This document shows, in pieces, positions 34,458-44,106 of a stretch of DNA of 64,000 nucleotides. Origin of the DNA: Brachycybe producta (Eukaryota > Arthropoda > Diplopoda > Playtdesmida > Andrognathidae); NCBI GenBank assembly GCA_036925085.1, contig JAUPFP010000019.1, positions 61,001 to 125,000 on the forward strand, given 5' to 3'. The notes below the pieces were generated by a model. It searched no databases and was not told the origin of the DNA. It worked only from the letters and a program-made list of their open reading frames with translations. The translations under genes and the position numbers were made by a program. Within the stretch, counting starts at the first letter, position 1. Every line of letters begins with the position of its first letter.

Positions 34458-34721
34458 TTAAAAATTCTTGAATCGTTGTGCTTTTCCAAGCTTTTTTGGA
34501 CTTCTGGGGGCCAGTTGCGTGCTCCTTAGGCATTTTTAGAGCTTTTAGAGCATTTAAATATTTTTAGATTTTTGGCCGTTTTTTTTAAAAAAAAGCCAAG
34601 TCTAGACACTTGGTTTTTCACACATTTTTTCCAATTAAAAAAATCTTGAATCCTTGTGCTTTTCCAAGCTTCTTGGGACTTCTGGGGCCAGTTTGACTGC
34701 TCCTGAGGCATTTTTAGAGCT
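34458..34721. repeat. Tandem duplication, ~85-bp blocks ~180 bp apart
   Basis: The block containing TTGTGCTTTTCCAAGCTT, GGACTTCTGGGG, CCAGTT, TGCTCCT and GGCATTTTTAGAGCTTTT occurs at 34458-34542 and 34638-34721 with few differences, separated by unrelated AT-rich sequence. Confidence 0.88.
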
Positions 34722-35601
34722 TTTAAAGCTTCAAGAGCTTTCTTTGCAAGTCTAAAGTCACAGCATGTTTACTTGTACCCAATAAATTCAAAATCTTCGC
34801 ATGATAAAACTAACCAAGGTTAAATTATATGTTTAGTTCCGTATGTTTGTGGTAATGGCATGTGGTGGAAAAACTCTTCTTAGTCATTAGCATGCAAGCC
34901 AACGAGAAAGAAGGGAGAGGAGGGGGGGGGGTTATTAATGTTACATGGTAGTATCTTTTGGTTGCCAGAAAATCCAAAAAAGCCACAATTCTTTCTTATC
35001 GCAACACCAGTAACACTACTCAAATGTGTCTTATATATGTATTTTCATGCGTAAAGATATAAAAAAAAAACTGAGCTCTTATAAAAAATACCTTGCTAGA
35101 AAAAAGAAATTATCTCAGCATGAGAAAAGAAACAGCCAAAGTGAAAATGTTATAGTAAGAAAAAGTTGCTAATCAATTGATTGATGGAGAAATAAATACA
35201 CAGTTTGACCACTTCATAAAAATGCCATTATTGATGTATTGTAATTTCAACCCATACTTTTACCAATACATAAGTCTATACATCTATGGGTAAAGATTGA
35301 ATAAAAAAAAAGCTAATGAAATTGTGCAAAGATCAAGGAAGACCAAAAACAACCTAAGTAGAACGATTTAAAACTAACATGGATTCCGTCAGGTAAAAGA
35401 CACTACTTGTAAACCCGTTGTGCACACAGTGTGCACGACGGGTTTACAAGTAGTAGTATATAAAAAAAACTACGCTTTTCAGTAAGGATTTTATCTTCTA
35501 CTGAGACATGTTTTTTTGTTTTTGGAACTACAGGAGTGTAAATTTTTTATTTTGTTAAAAAGTATGTTATTTAAGCTGCACTCATAACGGATCCTGGACA
35601 G
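34722..35601. other. No gene seen; contains a 53-base hairpin at ~35402-35454
   Basis: ACTACTTGTAAACCCGTTG and the following GTGCACAC pair with GTGTGCACGACGGGTTTACA and AGTAGT across a 1-base loop, giving 26-bp arms with one mismatch. A G-run lies near 34922. Otherwise AT-rich spacer. Confidence 0.6.
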
Positions 35602-35813
35602 GTCATTCGAACAGGCATCTGTAGACAGCTTCAGAATTTCTTTGGCTCCGCCTTTTTATGAGCATCAGACCAAATATCAACCAATTAGAAATAAAAAAAG
35701 GCGGGGCATGTGACACCAGACCCAGTAACAAACCAATTAGAAATTGATGACGCTCAAAAAAGGGCGGAGCCAAAGAAATTCTGAAGCTGTCTACAGATGC
35801 CTTTGTCATTCGA
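35602..35813. mobile_element. Foldback MITE, subfamily B, with 9-bp TSD
   Basis: Perfect TSD GTCATTCGA at 35602-35610 and 35805-35813. The element (35611-35804, 194 bp) starts ACAGGCATCTGTAGACAGCT and ends AGCTGTCTACAGATGCCTTT. The mirrored core contains TTTGGCTCCGCCTTTTTATG and GGGCGGAGCCAAAG with CAACCAATTAGAAAT and AACAAACCAATTAGAAATTG between. The target was a GGATCC...GGATCC inverted site. The 73-codon minus frame over it is an artefact. Confidence 0.95.
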
Positions 35814-36475
35814 GGATCCGTCAAATCTTGACAGATTAACAGGTCGCACTAGTAGCAACTGCAGTGTACAAAATTTAAGCTCTTTAGGTCATTATGGGGA
35901 AGTTGGTTAAAATACGAGAAATAGAAGTCAACGCAAACGGACAACGGTCATGTCAATTACAATAAAAGTTTGCAAAAAAACAATAACTATAAAGGTTACG
36001 GGGTAATAGTCGTGGGCCAAGTTCAGAAGTACCAGGTTCAGGCGTACATGTATATTTACCACGCTTACAAGACTCTTACTTTCGAGAAACAGGCCCGTGG
36101 TCCCGAACTGTTTGCAAACTGTTCTAGAATGGCTTCAGAGCTTGGTCTGTACGCGGCTTTAGAGCAGTCCAAATTACATTTCTGAGTAAGGAAATAATCA
36201 CTGACTTTACAAAAATAATAGTACAATAATTGAAAAACAATTAGAAAATAATTGTGAAGTAATTAGATTTCACACACAAAAAAAACAATGAATTATAATA
36301 ATTATAATTACAAATTTACAATTGTTTTTAAAGTAATGTGAATTACTGATTACTTAGAAAAGTAATATAATTATTAATTATAGTAATGGCAGATTGCTCT
36401 CCAACACTGGTTAAAAAACCAACATGTGATTATCTGAATAGATTTAGCTATTTTCCCCTTCCACGTAGGCCTGTA
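35814..36475. other. No gene seen; spacer
   Basis: The 71-codon plus frame at 35970-36185 has ordinary-looking composition (YKGYGVIVVGQVQKYQ) but I recognise no domain and see no convincing splice context, so I leave it uncalled. AATTAT-rich DNA follows. Confidence 0.4.
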
Positions 36476-36760
36476 TACAGCATATGTATATGTTACTTGT
36501 CAATCTGATGAATCAGTCAATCTGCAGATTGCCTAGAGAATCTGCAAAACAACCAGCCTGCTAGTGAATCTGCAAAACAACCAGCCTGCTAGTGAATCTG
36601 CAAAACAACCAGCCTGCTAGTGAATCTGTAAAATTCAACACCTAAAATGTATTGAAGTTTGCAGTGCAGATTCACTAGGAGTTTGGTAGTTTTGCAGATT
36701 GCCTAATCAATCTGCAGATTGACTGATTCCGTAGATTGACTACTTAACATATATACTGTA
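36476..36760. mobile_element. Foldback element with internal 28-bp tandem triplicate
   Basis: The outer arms are inverted: TACAGCATATGTATATGTTA... and ...TACTTAACATATATACTGTA. Then come AATCAGTCAATCTGCAGATT and its partner AATCTGCAGATTGACTGATT. The left arm's word GAATCTGCAAAAC with AACCAGCCTGCTAGT is expanded into three perfect 28-bp units (36538-36565, 36566-36593, 36594-36621); the right arm carries a single diverged equivalent. No coding capacity; TSD unclear. Confidence 0.85.
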
Positions 36761-37287
36761 AGCAAGTTTGTTTTGTTGATCTATAGAATAGAATCTTATG
36801 AATCCAACTACGATGGATTGGATAAGTTTAATTAACAATGTAATTTTTTAACAGCTTCAAAAATTTCCTTTTAAAAGTTACTTCCTTTAACCAACCACAT
36901 ATTAACCTCAAAGATGATGCATTGTACATGTGTACATGGTAATAAATTCATATGCATTTTAGGAAATAGAGGAAAATTCAATACCAAAGACCGCACAAGA
37001 AGCTAAAACCATAACCTTTTTTTATTATTATTATTATTATTATAATATGAAAGGTGGAGGGAGATGCAGCTTGAAATATTTATAAAGTTCAGCAAAACAG
37101 GATGGACCAGCAGCTGAGTCAAGATAATATAAAATGTCTAGCAGTTTTTTTTTCTTTTCAAGAACTTAAATTCATTGTAGAACAGATAAAAACCGATTGA
37201 CCAAACTAGCATATATAGTAGAGTTCTGGTAAATAAAATTATTAAGTTACTTCATGACAACAACAAAAAACAAGGGATTCAAGGAAC
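36761..37287. other. No gene seen; (TTA)n at about 37020-37042
   Basis: AT-rich spacer with a TTA triplet run. Nothing else. Confidence 0.5.
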
Positions 37288-38090
37288 CCTATAGACCTCC
37301 ATTGCTTTAATATATGCTTTCATATATCAAATAACCAACTTTTTTTCATTGTGCGCATGTGTACGCACATGTACACACGTGTGCGCATGTGTACGCACAT
37401 GTACACACGTGTGCGCATATGTATATAGATAATCACACATGTATGTACTCATGTACATGACATAGTTACATGTGATGCGCATGCGTCATTCATTTGTAAT
37501 AATACGGGTTTAAAATGAAAATACGTCACATGTATTCTAATATACAAAAATAATAACAGAACATAGAAAGGAACACCCCTCCTAAATAATAGAAAAGTCC
37601 CCCCTTTCGAATGCTACAACTGGAAAGAGGAAGAATCGAGATTTTTTTTTAAAAAATTACGATTTTGAAAAATCGAAATTTTATATATCGAATCGCTCTA
37701 AAATTCCAATTTTTTTCCAGTTTCATCGTCAGAATGTTTACATCATTTTAGGTCTGATGACATTTTATTGTAGGTGGCCCCGTTTTCGAGTTGTTCGACC
37801 CACTAAAAATTATGACCAAAAACTCAAAATTTGTTTCTAAAAAAATCATAAAAAAATAACCCCTGGGTAAAATTTTCTAATTTTTTGTCAGGAGCTTCAT
37901 ATTGACCCACGGAATCAAATAAAAAATACTGCATGTCTTTATCTCATTCCGTTCTTGAGTTGTTCGAGGAACTAAATCGGTTCCGGACACACACACACAC
38001 ACACATACATACACACACACAGACATCCTTTTTTTCCCCTTTTCTTGCATGATCCTATATACCTCCATTGCTCTTTAGAGCAATGGAGGT
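37288..38090. repeat. ~750-bp segment between 19-bp direct repeats, ending in a perfect palindrome
   Basis: CCTATAGACCTCCATTGCT (37288-37306) and CCTATATACCTCCATTGCT (38054-38072) are direct repeats with one mismatch. The second runs into a perfect 30-base palindrome (38061-38090) with 14-bp arms. The segment also holds the alternating tract at 37350-37427, the sentence-like AT-rich stretch with CCGTTCTTGAGTTGTTCGAG near 37948 and an AC run at 37988-38021. The direct repeats could be a TSD of a retroposed sequence or part of a foldback. Confidence 0.6.
37350..37427. repeat. 30-bp tandem repeat of strictly alternating purine-pyrimidine
   Basis: Two identical 30-bp units (37351-37380, 37381-37410; beginning GTGCGCATGTGTACGCACAT) and a partial third form about 78 bases without a break in purine-pyrimidine alternation, rich in GTGCGC, GTACAC and CGTGTG. 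Such tracts favour Z-DNA under negative supercoiling (established DNA chemistry). Confidence 0.92.
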
Positions 38091-38307
38091 CAAAAAGCCA
38101 CTAAAACATTGATTATTCTGCATTTTGAAAACTTTAAGAAAAAATTTTAAAAGTGTTTTAAAAACTAGAAGTGTCACTGAGTTACATAAACAAGGTTGCC
38201 ACCAAATTTCATGTCTGAACTTTATTGATATTTTCAGATTTTTCCAACCCAAAGTTGCCAAGTTAGATATTTTCCAGGTTTTTTTTTTCAAAACCAACTT
38301 CTGTATG

Positions 38308-38498
38308 CTGTAATAAACAGGCAAGTAGAAAACGGGATAAACAGACGTTTGCTCCACCCTTTTTATGACGAACGCAACTTCTAATTGGTTTGTTGTGACG
38401 TCAGACTACATAACCAACCAATTATAAGTTGCCATTCGCCACAAAAAAGCGGAGCAAACGTCTGTTTATCCCGTTTTCTAATTGCCTGTCTGTAATAA
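38308..38498. mobile_element. Foldback MITE, subfamily A (short), with 9-bp TSD
   Basis: Perfect TSD CTGTAATAA at 38308-38316 and 38490-38498. The element (38317-38489, 173 bp) starts ACAGGCAAGTAGAAAACGGG and ends CCCGTTTTCTAATTGCCTGT. The core reads CCTTTTTATGACGAACGCAA, CTAATTGGTTTGTTGTGACG, TCAGACTACATAACCAACCA. Slightly shorter than its relatives at 18812 and 19407, with the deletion in the centre. Confidence 0.95.
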
Positions 38499-39847
38499 TG
38501 GACATCAATGTGATAACTACCTTACCCTGCTTGTTCCTGACTTCTTTTGTTCGAAAATTTTCTAACCTTAACCTAACTAATATTTTAAACCATGTTTTTT
38601 TCATTTTTTTATTATCTTGAAAATACTTACCCTTTTTTAAAGCTTTTAGAGGCCTTTGCCTTTGGGCCACATTTTAGCGCTTCTAAAATAAACTCTAGAA
38701 ATGCCACTGACATCTGCTAGATATCCGAAATTTAGGACATTCAACGGATATTTGAAATTTCGGATATCCAACAGTTTTTCAGGATATCGGATGAGATCAT
38801 ATACAACTTACAAGTCATTATCCCAACGGATATATTTACCGATATTTTTTTCCTACTTTGACGCTTAATATTCGCTTTTTTTTTTGGTAGACAATAAAAT
38901 GAGAAATTGGGGCAATTCAATGACAAACATTTCCAGAGGTGGGTGATATAAACAACTTGAATTTCACGTGGTTTTTTTACATATTACACACGAAAAATTA
39001 ATTTAATTACACATGAGCATCTACTGTACAGAAAGCATTAGAAAAAAATTCAACCACCGTTGAATCGCGCATTGCACCCAGAAATTGAAAGACTTTTTTT
39101 TATCTTGCAGACTTCAAATGCGAATGGATATCTGTTACCTGATGGAAAAATAAATTCGGATATCTGTTACCCGCAGATAGTAAAATTTACTATCCGAGGC
39201 ATCACTTTTTTTTTTTTAGGTTTTACATATTTTCTTGATGAATTCAAATAAACTCTTCCTAACTCTTTCGAAAATTTTAGAATTTGTTGAGAATGCCATG
39301 TTTTCCAGGTTTCCAGGTTGAGTGGCAACCGTAATTAAGTCATAATTGACTCAATTTACTCTTCGTAGTTTCTAAAGCTATTTTAATTTCTTCTGAGCGT
39401 AGCTTTAACATCTGAACAAACTGAAACTATTTGAAGTTTCACAGAAAAAGAAAAAAATCATAAGGACACTTAAATTACATTAAGGCTTTTTTGTTGTCCA
39501 TAGGGTATTTATTTTATTTATAAAAAAAATCATCCACAGAAATATTTTTTTTCTTCTTCTGAATTTCTTTTTTTTTTTTTAAAAAAAATTTTTTTTTGAA
39601 AAAACTCGAAACAAAAAAATATAATAATGTTCAAAACACCAAAAACATAAAACGAATTCCATCAGATACAGACAAAATAAAGCAAACAACACACACACAA
39701 AAAAGGTCTAAAAGAAAAATAAAGAGACATAAGAATCCAAAAACTTCATAAATAAATATTTGACTTCAAATTGATTAACATTGTAATTCGTTTTAGATTG
39801 TGACATGAACGACATTTTCTTGTTCTTTCTCCCCCTCTATTTCTATA
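38499..39847. other. No gene seen; GGATAT-rich and poly-T spacer
   Basis: GGATATCCGA-like words and a short inverted pair (ATATCCGAAATTT / AAATTTCGGATAT) occur at about 38719-38767 and similar words near 39127-39175. Long T/A runs at 39540-39600. No coding signal. Confidence 0.45.
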
Positions 39848-39849
39848 TA

Positions 39850-40536
39850 CAGGGTGTCCATAAAGTCTTTCCCTGATTACAAAAATCGACTGTACACCAA
39901 CTATGCAAAGTACAAGAAAACGGCAAACTAGAAAACTATTTGTAGCCACACTTTTTTCCTGCCCGGATTTCCAGCCTGTAAACAATCCAGGTCATCAAAA
40001 CCAAAACAGTGTTGTTGCAGAAGAAAGCGCAATTTGTAGGGTTTCATGAAACAAAATCGGTAACTACGGTTCAGCGAAACTTTAGAACGGAATATCGATG
40101 AGAACCACCCGATGTTAAAAGCATTAAACAGTGGTATCTGAAGTTTATAGAGACTGGTAGTGTTGGAGATTTGAAAAGAACTTTGCGACCAACTGTGACT
40201 CAAGTAAATGTTAGTTCTCTTTAAACTTCAGATACCACTGTTTAATGCTTTTAACATCCGGTGGTTCTCGTCGATATTCCGTTCTAAAGTTTCGCTGAAC
40301 CATAGTTACCGATTTCGTTTCATGAAACCACAAAACACATTGCGCTTTCTCCTGCAACGACGCCATTTTGGTTTTGATGACCGCAGCGCCGCCTGGACTG
40401 TTTATGGGCTGGAAAACCAAGCAGGAAAAAAACTTTAAGAGTGTGGCTACAAATAGGTGAAAACCGTTCTCTTGTACTTTGCAATAGTTTGTGTACAGTG
40501 GATTTTTGTAATCAGGAAGACTTTAAGGACCCCCAG
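39850..40536. mobile_element. Foldback built from two inverted mariner/Tc1-type 5' ends
   Basis: The element begins CAGGGTGTCCATAAAGTCTT and ends AAGACTTTAAGGACCCCCAG, flanked by TA (39848-39849, 40537-40538). Arms of about 325-340 bp are inverted copies of each other around a short centre (about 40190-40211). Each arm encodes the N-terminal HTH region of a transposase: the minus-strand right arm gives a 69-codon frame (MASLQEKAQCVLWFHETK, SVTMVQRNFRTEYRREPPDV, KSIKQWYLKF), while the left arm on the plus strand has the same protein with an in-frame stop. The sequence resembles the DUF4817-type HTH of arthropod mariner/Tc-like transposases (family knowledge). No catalytic domain is present. 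Confidence 0.88.
40211..40420 (-). pseudogene. Transposase N-terminal HTH fragment (better-preserved arm)
   Basis: 69 codons, starting in the right arm and reading toward the centre of the foldback. VQRNFRTEYRREPPD followed by SIKQWYLKF is the characteristic helix-turn-helix portion. It ends at a stop on reaching the arm junction. The element has no downstream DDE domain, so this is a remnant unless co-opted as a DNA-binding peptide. Confidence 0.75.
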
Positions 40537-40538
40537 TA

Positions 40539-41128
40539 TATTTTTTTATTTTCTTTCTTTTCTTATATAAAAAAAACTAGAGAAAGAAATATAAAAAAAT
40601 AACTTACTTTCTTCAATAATACAGTAAAAAAAACCTCTGAGTTTCTAAAAGTGACAAGACTTTATTATATTAAAAGACAGAAGCTACTATATATAACCCT
40701 AAGAACAGAAGAGAAAAAAAATTTGATTATATATTGTTTTCTATTGCTTTTCCCCTCCCCCTCCCATTTCTTCTATTCTTTCAGTACAGTATTTTTTTTC
40801 TACTCCCAAATATAGGTAGATAAAAGTTAGAACTCAAAATAAGAACCCAGAGAAGGAAAAAAAAAACCTATAGCTAACTCACTCTCAATCTTCCTCCTAG
40901 AAAAACTCCCACACTTATCCACCACCACCCCACTGTATAAATTTACTTCTGCGGTCAAAACCAACAATGTTCCAACACGAGTTCCATATAAATTTTAACA
41001 ATGTTACATGAACACTGTCACACACAAAAAAAATAATAATAAAAAATGAGACCTCCTGTGGAATGGATGTACATTGTTCACATAGAAAAACACTGACACG
41101 TGCACGGTGAAACTAGAAAAAGATAACC
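40539..41128. other. No gene seen; spacer
   Basis: AT-rich with CCCCTCCCCCTCCC near 40752 and CCACCACCCC near 40921. Nothing recognised. Confidence 0.5.
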
Positions 41129-41442
41129 ATATATAGCAGGGGTGGCCATAGCGCGGCTCGCGAGCCGTTCACGCAGGCGAGTAGTGGGGCTCTTATGCAA
41201 ATGAATCATGTGTGCCGAACACTCCGTCTGATTGGTTCCAGGCGTCCGAGGGGGGGAGCATCTGCCAGAGACTGAATCAGGTTGACTGGGGGGGAAGATC
41301 TGTGGGTAAACTTTAAAAAATTGAACTAATTTTTCAATTTCTCAATGTTTTGTTATTAACGATAAATAAATGGCTCTATCAAATATTCCTTCCTGAAATG
41401 TGGCTTCCAAAGGTAGTGTAGCTGGCCACCCCTGATATATAG
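41129..41442. mobile_element. 298-bp hAT MITE with perfect 8-bp TSD
   Basis: TSD ATATATAG at 41129-41136 and 41435-41442. The element (41137-41434) starts CAGGGGTGGCCATAGCGCGG and ends GTGTAGCTGGCCACCCCTG. These ends are typical of widespread hAT elements. No coding remnant seen inside. Confidence 0.94.
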
Positions 41443-41864
41443 CTATAACTGCACAGATACACACCATTTGAAAACTACTGCACGGAAAGAGAGAGAAAGC
41501 ATGTTTGTTCGGCGACTTTATAATGAAGTTGTTTCATAAGTACCTGCAAAAGTGTTAGGAAATTACTTTAATTGTTGCTTTGTCATGTATGCCATCATCA
41601 AACGATATTAACAGTTAAAATAGCGCAGAAGCCGCAGGCTTACTGATAGGACTAAAAGCAAGAGAGAAAATTTAACAATGTCTTAAGATGCAACATCATA
41701 ATTAACTCATATGGCTTCTTTTTTGCATAACAAAATTTACACACCCATATGAACAACCTCGTTACCGACGGTTGTACTAATGTCATAAAAGGCAGGTATT
41801 TTCAAATGCAGTCTAGAAGACAAAATCAAGTTGCTATTCAAGAGTGACAGTAGCCCTAGTAGGA
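41443..41864. other. No gene seen; spacer
   Basis: AT-rich with no supported feature. Confidence 0.5.
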
Positions 41865-42145
41865 CTACTGGCCCGGGTGGCAAGGCGGCAAATTCCACCT
41901 ACGGCGGTCCCTCCAGACGCCGGTAGGTCAAACATTTAATTTTTATGCACTGTCAAGTGGTGCAGGTAATATAAGTTTAGATAAGTATTTTAAAAACTAT
42001 AACACCTACATTTTTGTAATTTTAAGCTAATTGTTAACAGCACATTAAAATATACAATTCTAACTATAGGCCTACTCTGTTACTTGAAAATTAAAAAAGT
42101 TATAGGATAAACATTACAGGAGCCTAAAGGTGTGATTCTTCAGGT
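41865..42145. repeat. Dispersed repeat, copy 1 (pairs with 60254-60440)
   Basis: Shares with 60254-60440 GGCAAGGCGGCAAAT, GCCGGT, TCAAACATT, CACTGTCAAGTGGTGCA (there CACTGCCAAGTGGTGCA), GAAAATTAAAAAGTTAT and GGATAAACAT. The left edge, CTACTGGCCCGGGTGGCAAG, resembles hAT ends of the ...GGACTGGCC...GGCAAATGCC... type, but no TSD or right end is visible. Confidence 0.65.
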
Positions 42146-42688
42146 GTGCCTGCAGACAGCATCTGCGTCCTGGCGGCCTACTTTCAATAGTTCTTTATGT
42201 GAGCAGTTCCTCTGGTGCGTCTGCGTCTGGCAATCAGAATGTGCGGCCGGTGTCTATACTGCTATAGAGCAGCACAGACGCAGGCGCAGTGGAAAAAGGG
42301 TCTTTTTGCCGAGTTTCTTTGTGCTTGTTGTAGTTGTTTTATTGGTGTGTGTACGTTGAAATTTTTGTTTTTTTGCGGCCCACATAAACTTAGACCTTGT
42401 TTATTTGGCCCGTGTTAGCCTTTGAGTTTGACATGCTTGGTTTAACACTCACAAGAAGAGTAAAAGACTCAACCAGCCGCCACGACTGTAATACTCGTGC
42501 GGATTTACTTCTCCATTTTGTCGCCATAGCAATAAATAGATAACGACCCAATGAAAAAATGAACCCCAGTTTGTCAGTCATGTATGCGATTGGGACTTTT
42601 TCGCCTCTTATGAACGTTTAATTGGAATTATAAAAATTATAAAGGTAGGTTCATTGTACTTTCTTAATCATGAGATATTTTATATATA
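42146..42688. other. No gene seen; single hAT-like terminus near 42382-42441
   Basis: GCGGCCCACATAAACTTAGA followed by GTTAGCCTTTGAGTTTGACA reads, inverted, like the ATGTCAAACTCAAAGGC...GGCCGC end of Charlie-type hAT elements. A matching opposite end was not found. The 75-codon frames upstream show no domain. Confidence 0.5.
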
Positions 42689-43181
42689 TATTAAGCCAGG
42701 TCTCATGAATGAACCGCTTTTTTTTCTCAAGGTCAACTATATGTTGCACACTCCCCATCCAAGAACAACATGATATTAAATTGGAGAATAGAAAGGGTGG
42801 AAAGTGTAGAAGGGGGGGAGAGAAAAACGGGGAGAGGGAAAAAGTGGGAGGGGGTGACTGAAATTGAAATGAAAGGAGGAAAAAAAGAAACAAACGACAC
42901 ACATGCGCACACCAGAGAAAATGAAAAGCTTATTTTCTCTTTCAAATATAAAAAGGGGAGGAGATAATAGTAGCAAAATTAAACTACAGTTTATCACATG
43001 CAATTGTGTCCAGCATTAGAATTTCTTTTGCTCCGCCCTTTTATGAACGTCATCAATTTCTAATTGGTTTGTTACTTGGTCTGACGTCATAAAAGGGCGG
43101 AGTAAAAAAAAATTCTAATGCTGGGCACAATTGCCTGTGAATTTTGCTCCCGTCGTTTATGACGGGTTACCCCACTAGTGT
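42689..43181. repeat. Dispersed composite repeat, copy 2 (pairs with 223-760)
   Basis: Same order of landmarks as copy 1: TTAAGCCAGGTCT, ATGAACCGC, CTCAAGGTCAACTATATG, purine-rich block, AGAAAATGAAAAGCTTATTT, nested foldback, then GACGGGTTACCCCACTAGT. Internal differences are mainly in the purine-rich block. The four overlapping short frames here mirror those in copy 1 and come from the repeat. Confidence 0.85.
42996..43138. mobile_element. Foldback MITE, subfamily C, copy 2 (nested)
   Basis: Starts CACATGCAATTGTGTCCAGC, ends GCTGGGCACAATTGCCTGTG. Core CTCCGCCCTTTTATGAACGT, CTAATTGGTTTGTTACTTGG, CTGACGTCATAAAAGGGCGG. It occupies the same site as 572-715 within the larger repeat. Confidence 0.88.
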
Positions 43182-43788
43182 TGTATATTTTAAGAGTGGT
43201 TAGAAATATTTTTAAAACACAATAATAAGTATTAACGATGTCATCACCTCAATGCGCCTCTATATCACTCCATTAACGTCCTTGGTGCTTCCACATTTGT
43301 TTTATGTTTCAAGCACTACAAGAGCATACCATAAAGCACCACGTCCAAGCAATGTGAATTACTCTTTTCCTTCAGTTCTCTCATCTATACAGAATAGGTA
43401 TTCTTGAGTTGCTATGTACACGCCCACCCACACCCACACCCCCTTACCAAAAAAATATGAGCAGATTATCTTCCTAGAAAACATAATGTGCATGTTCTTG
43501 CTCAACCCATAGACTTGAAACAACATTATGAATTTAGGGAAAAGATAATAGAAACAAAATTGCGTGTTGTGTGGGAAAGAGAAAAACTAAAATCGATGTA
43601 ACGTCTATGTGCAAAATATACTGCTAAAGAAAACTATAGAAGAAAAAAAAATGTCTCAGGATTTTTATTGAAAAGCAAAACAACAAAAAAAAAAATTCGA
43701 TACCGTCACACAGCATCTTATATTAAAGTTCGCTTATAAAATTGATATTTCTTGGTGGAATACATCAGAAAAAAAGAATTTGGATCTA

Positions 43789-43830
<42 letters not shown>

Positions 43831-44106
43831 GATTCACAATGCTATGGAACAATCCATTTCATCAAAATAACCACTCGAAAAGGGTAAGAATGTGACACAC
43901 CCAATTTGTATACGAATTATATATTTGTACTGAATGACACAAAAATATGCCTTGTAAGAAAAGAAGGTAGTGAGAAATGGAGTCCAAATTTAAATTCACC
44001 AATCACAAGTGCCAATGTTTTTTTCGACTACATTCATCTTTCCTGCCTTGGACGCCTTAAACAGGGTAAAGACAGTCAATTTTGACTTGTCAATCCGTAT
44101 ACGCAT
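43182..44106. other. No gene seen; poly-A of ~33 at 43791-43823
   Basis: AT-rich spacer with a long uninterrupted A run. Nothing else supported. Confidence 0.55.

Noticed and set aside
35970-36185. 71-codon frame with balanced composition
   Set aside because: Tempting as an exon, but no splice-site context, no homologous family recognised, and no neighbouring coding signal.
36538-36621. Three perfect 28-bp direct repeats as a CRISPR-like array
   Set aside because: The units are contiguous with no spacers and sit inside a foldback arm in eukaryotic DNA.
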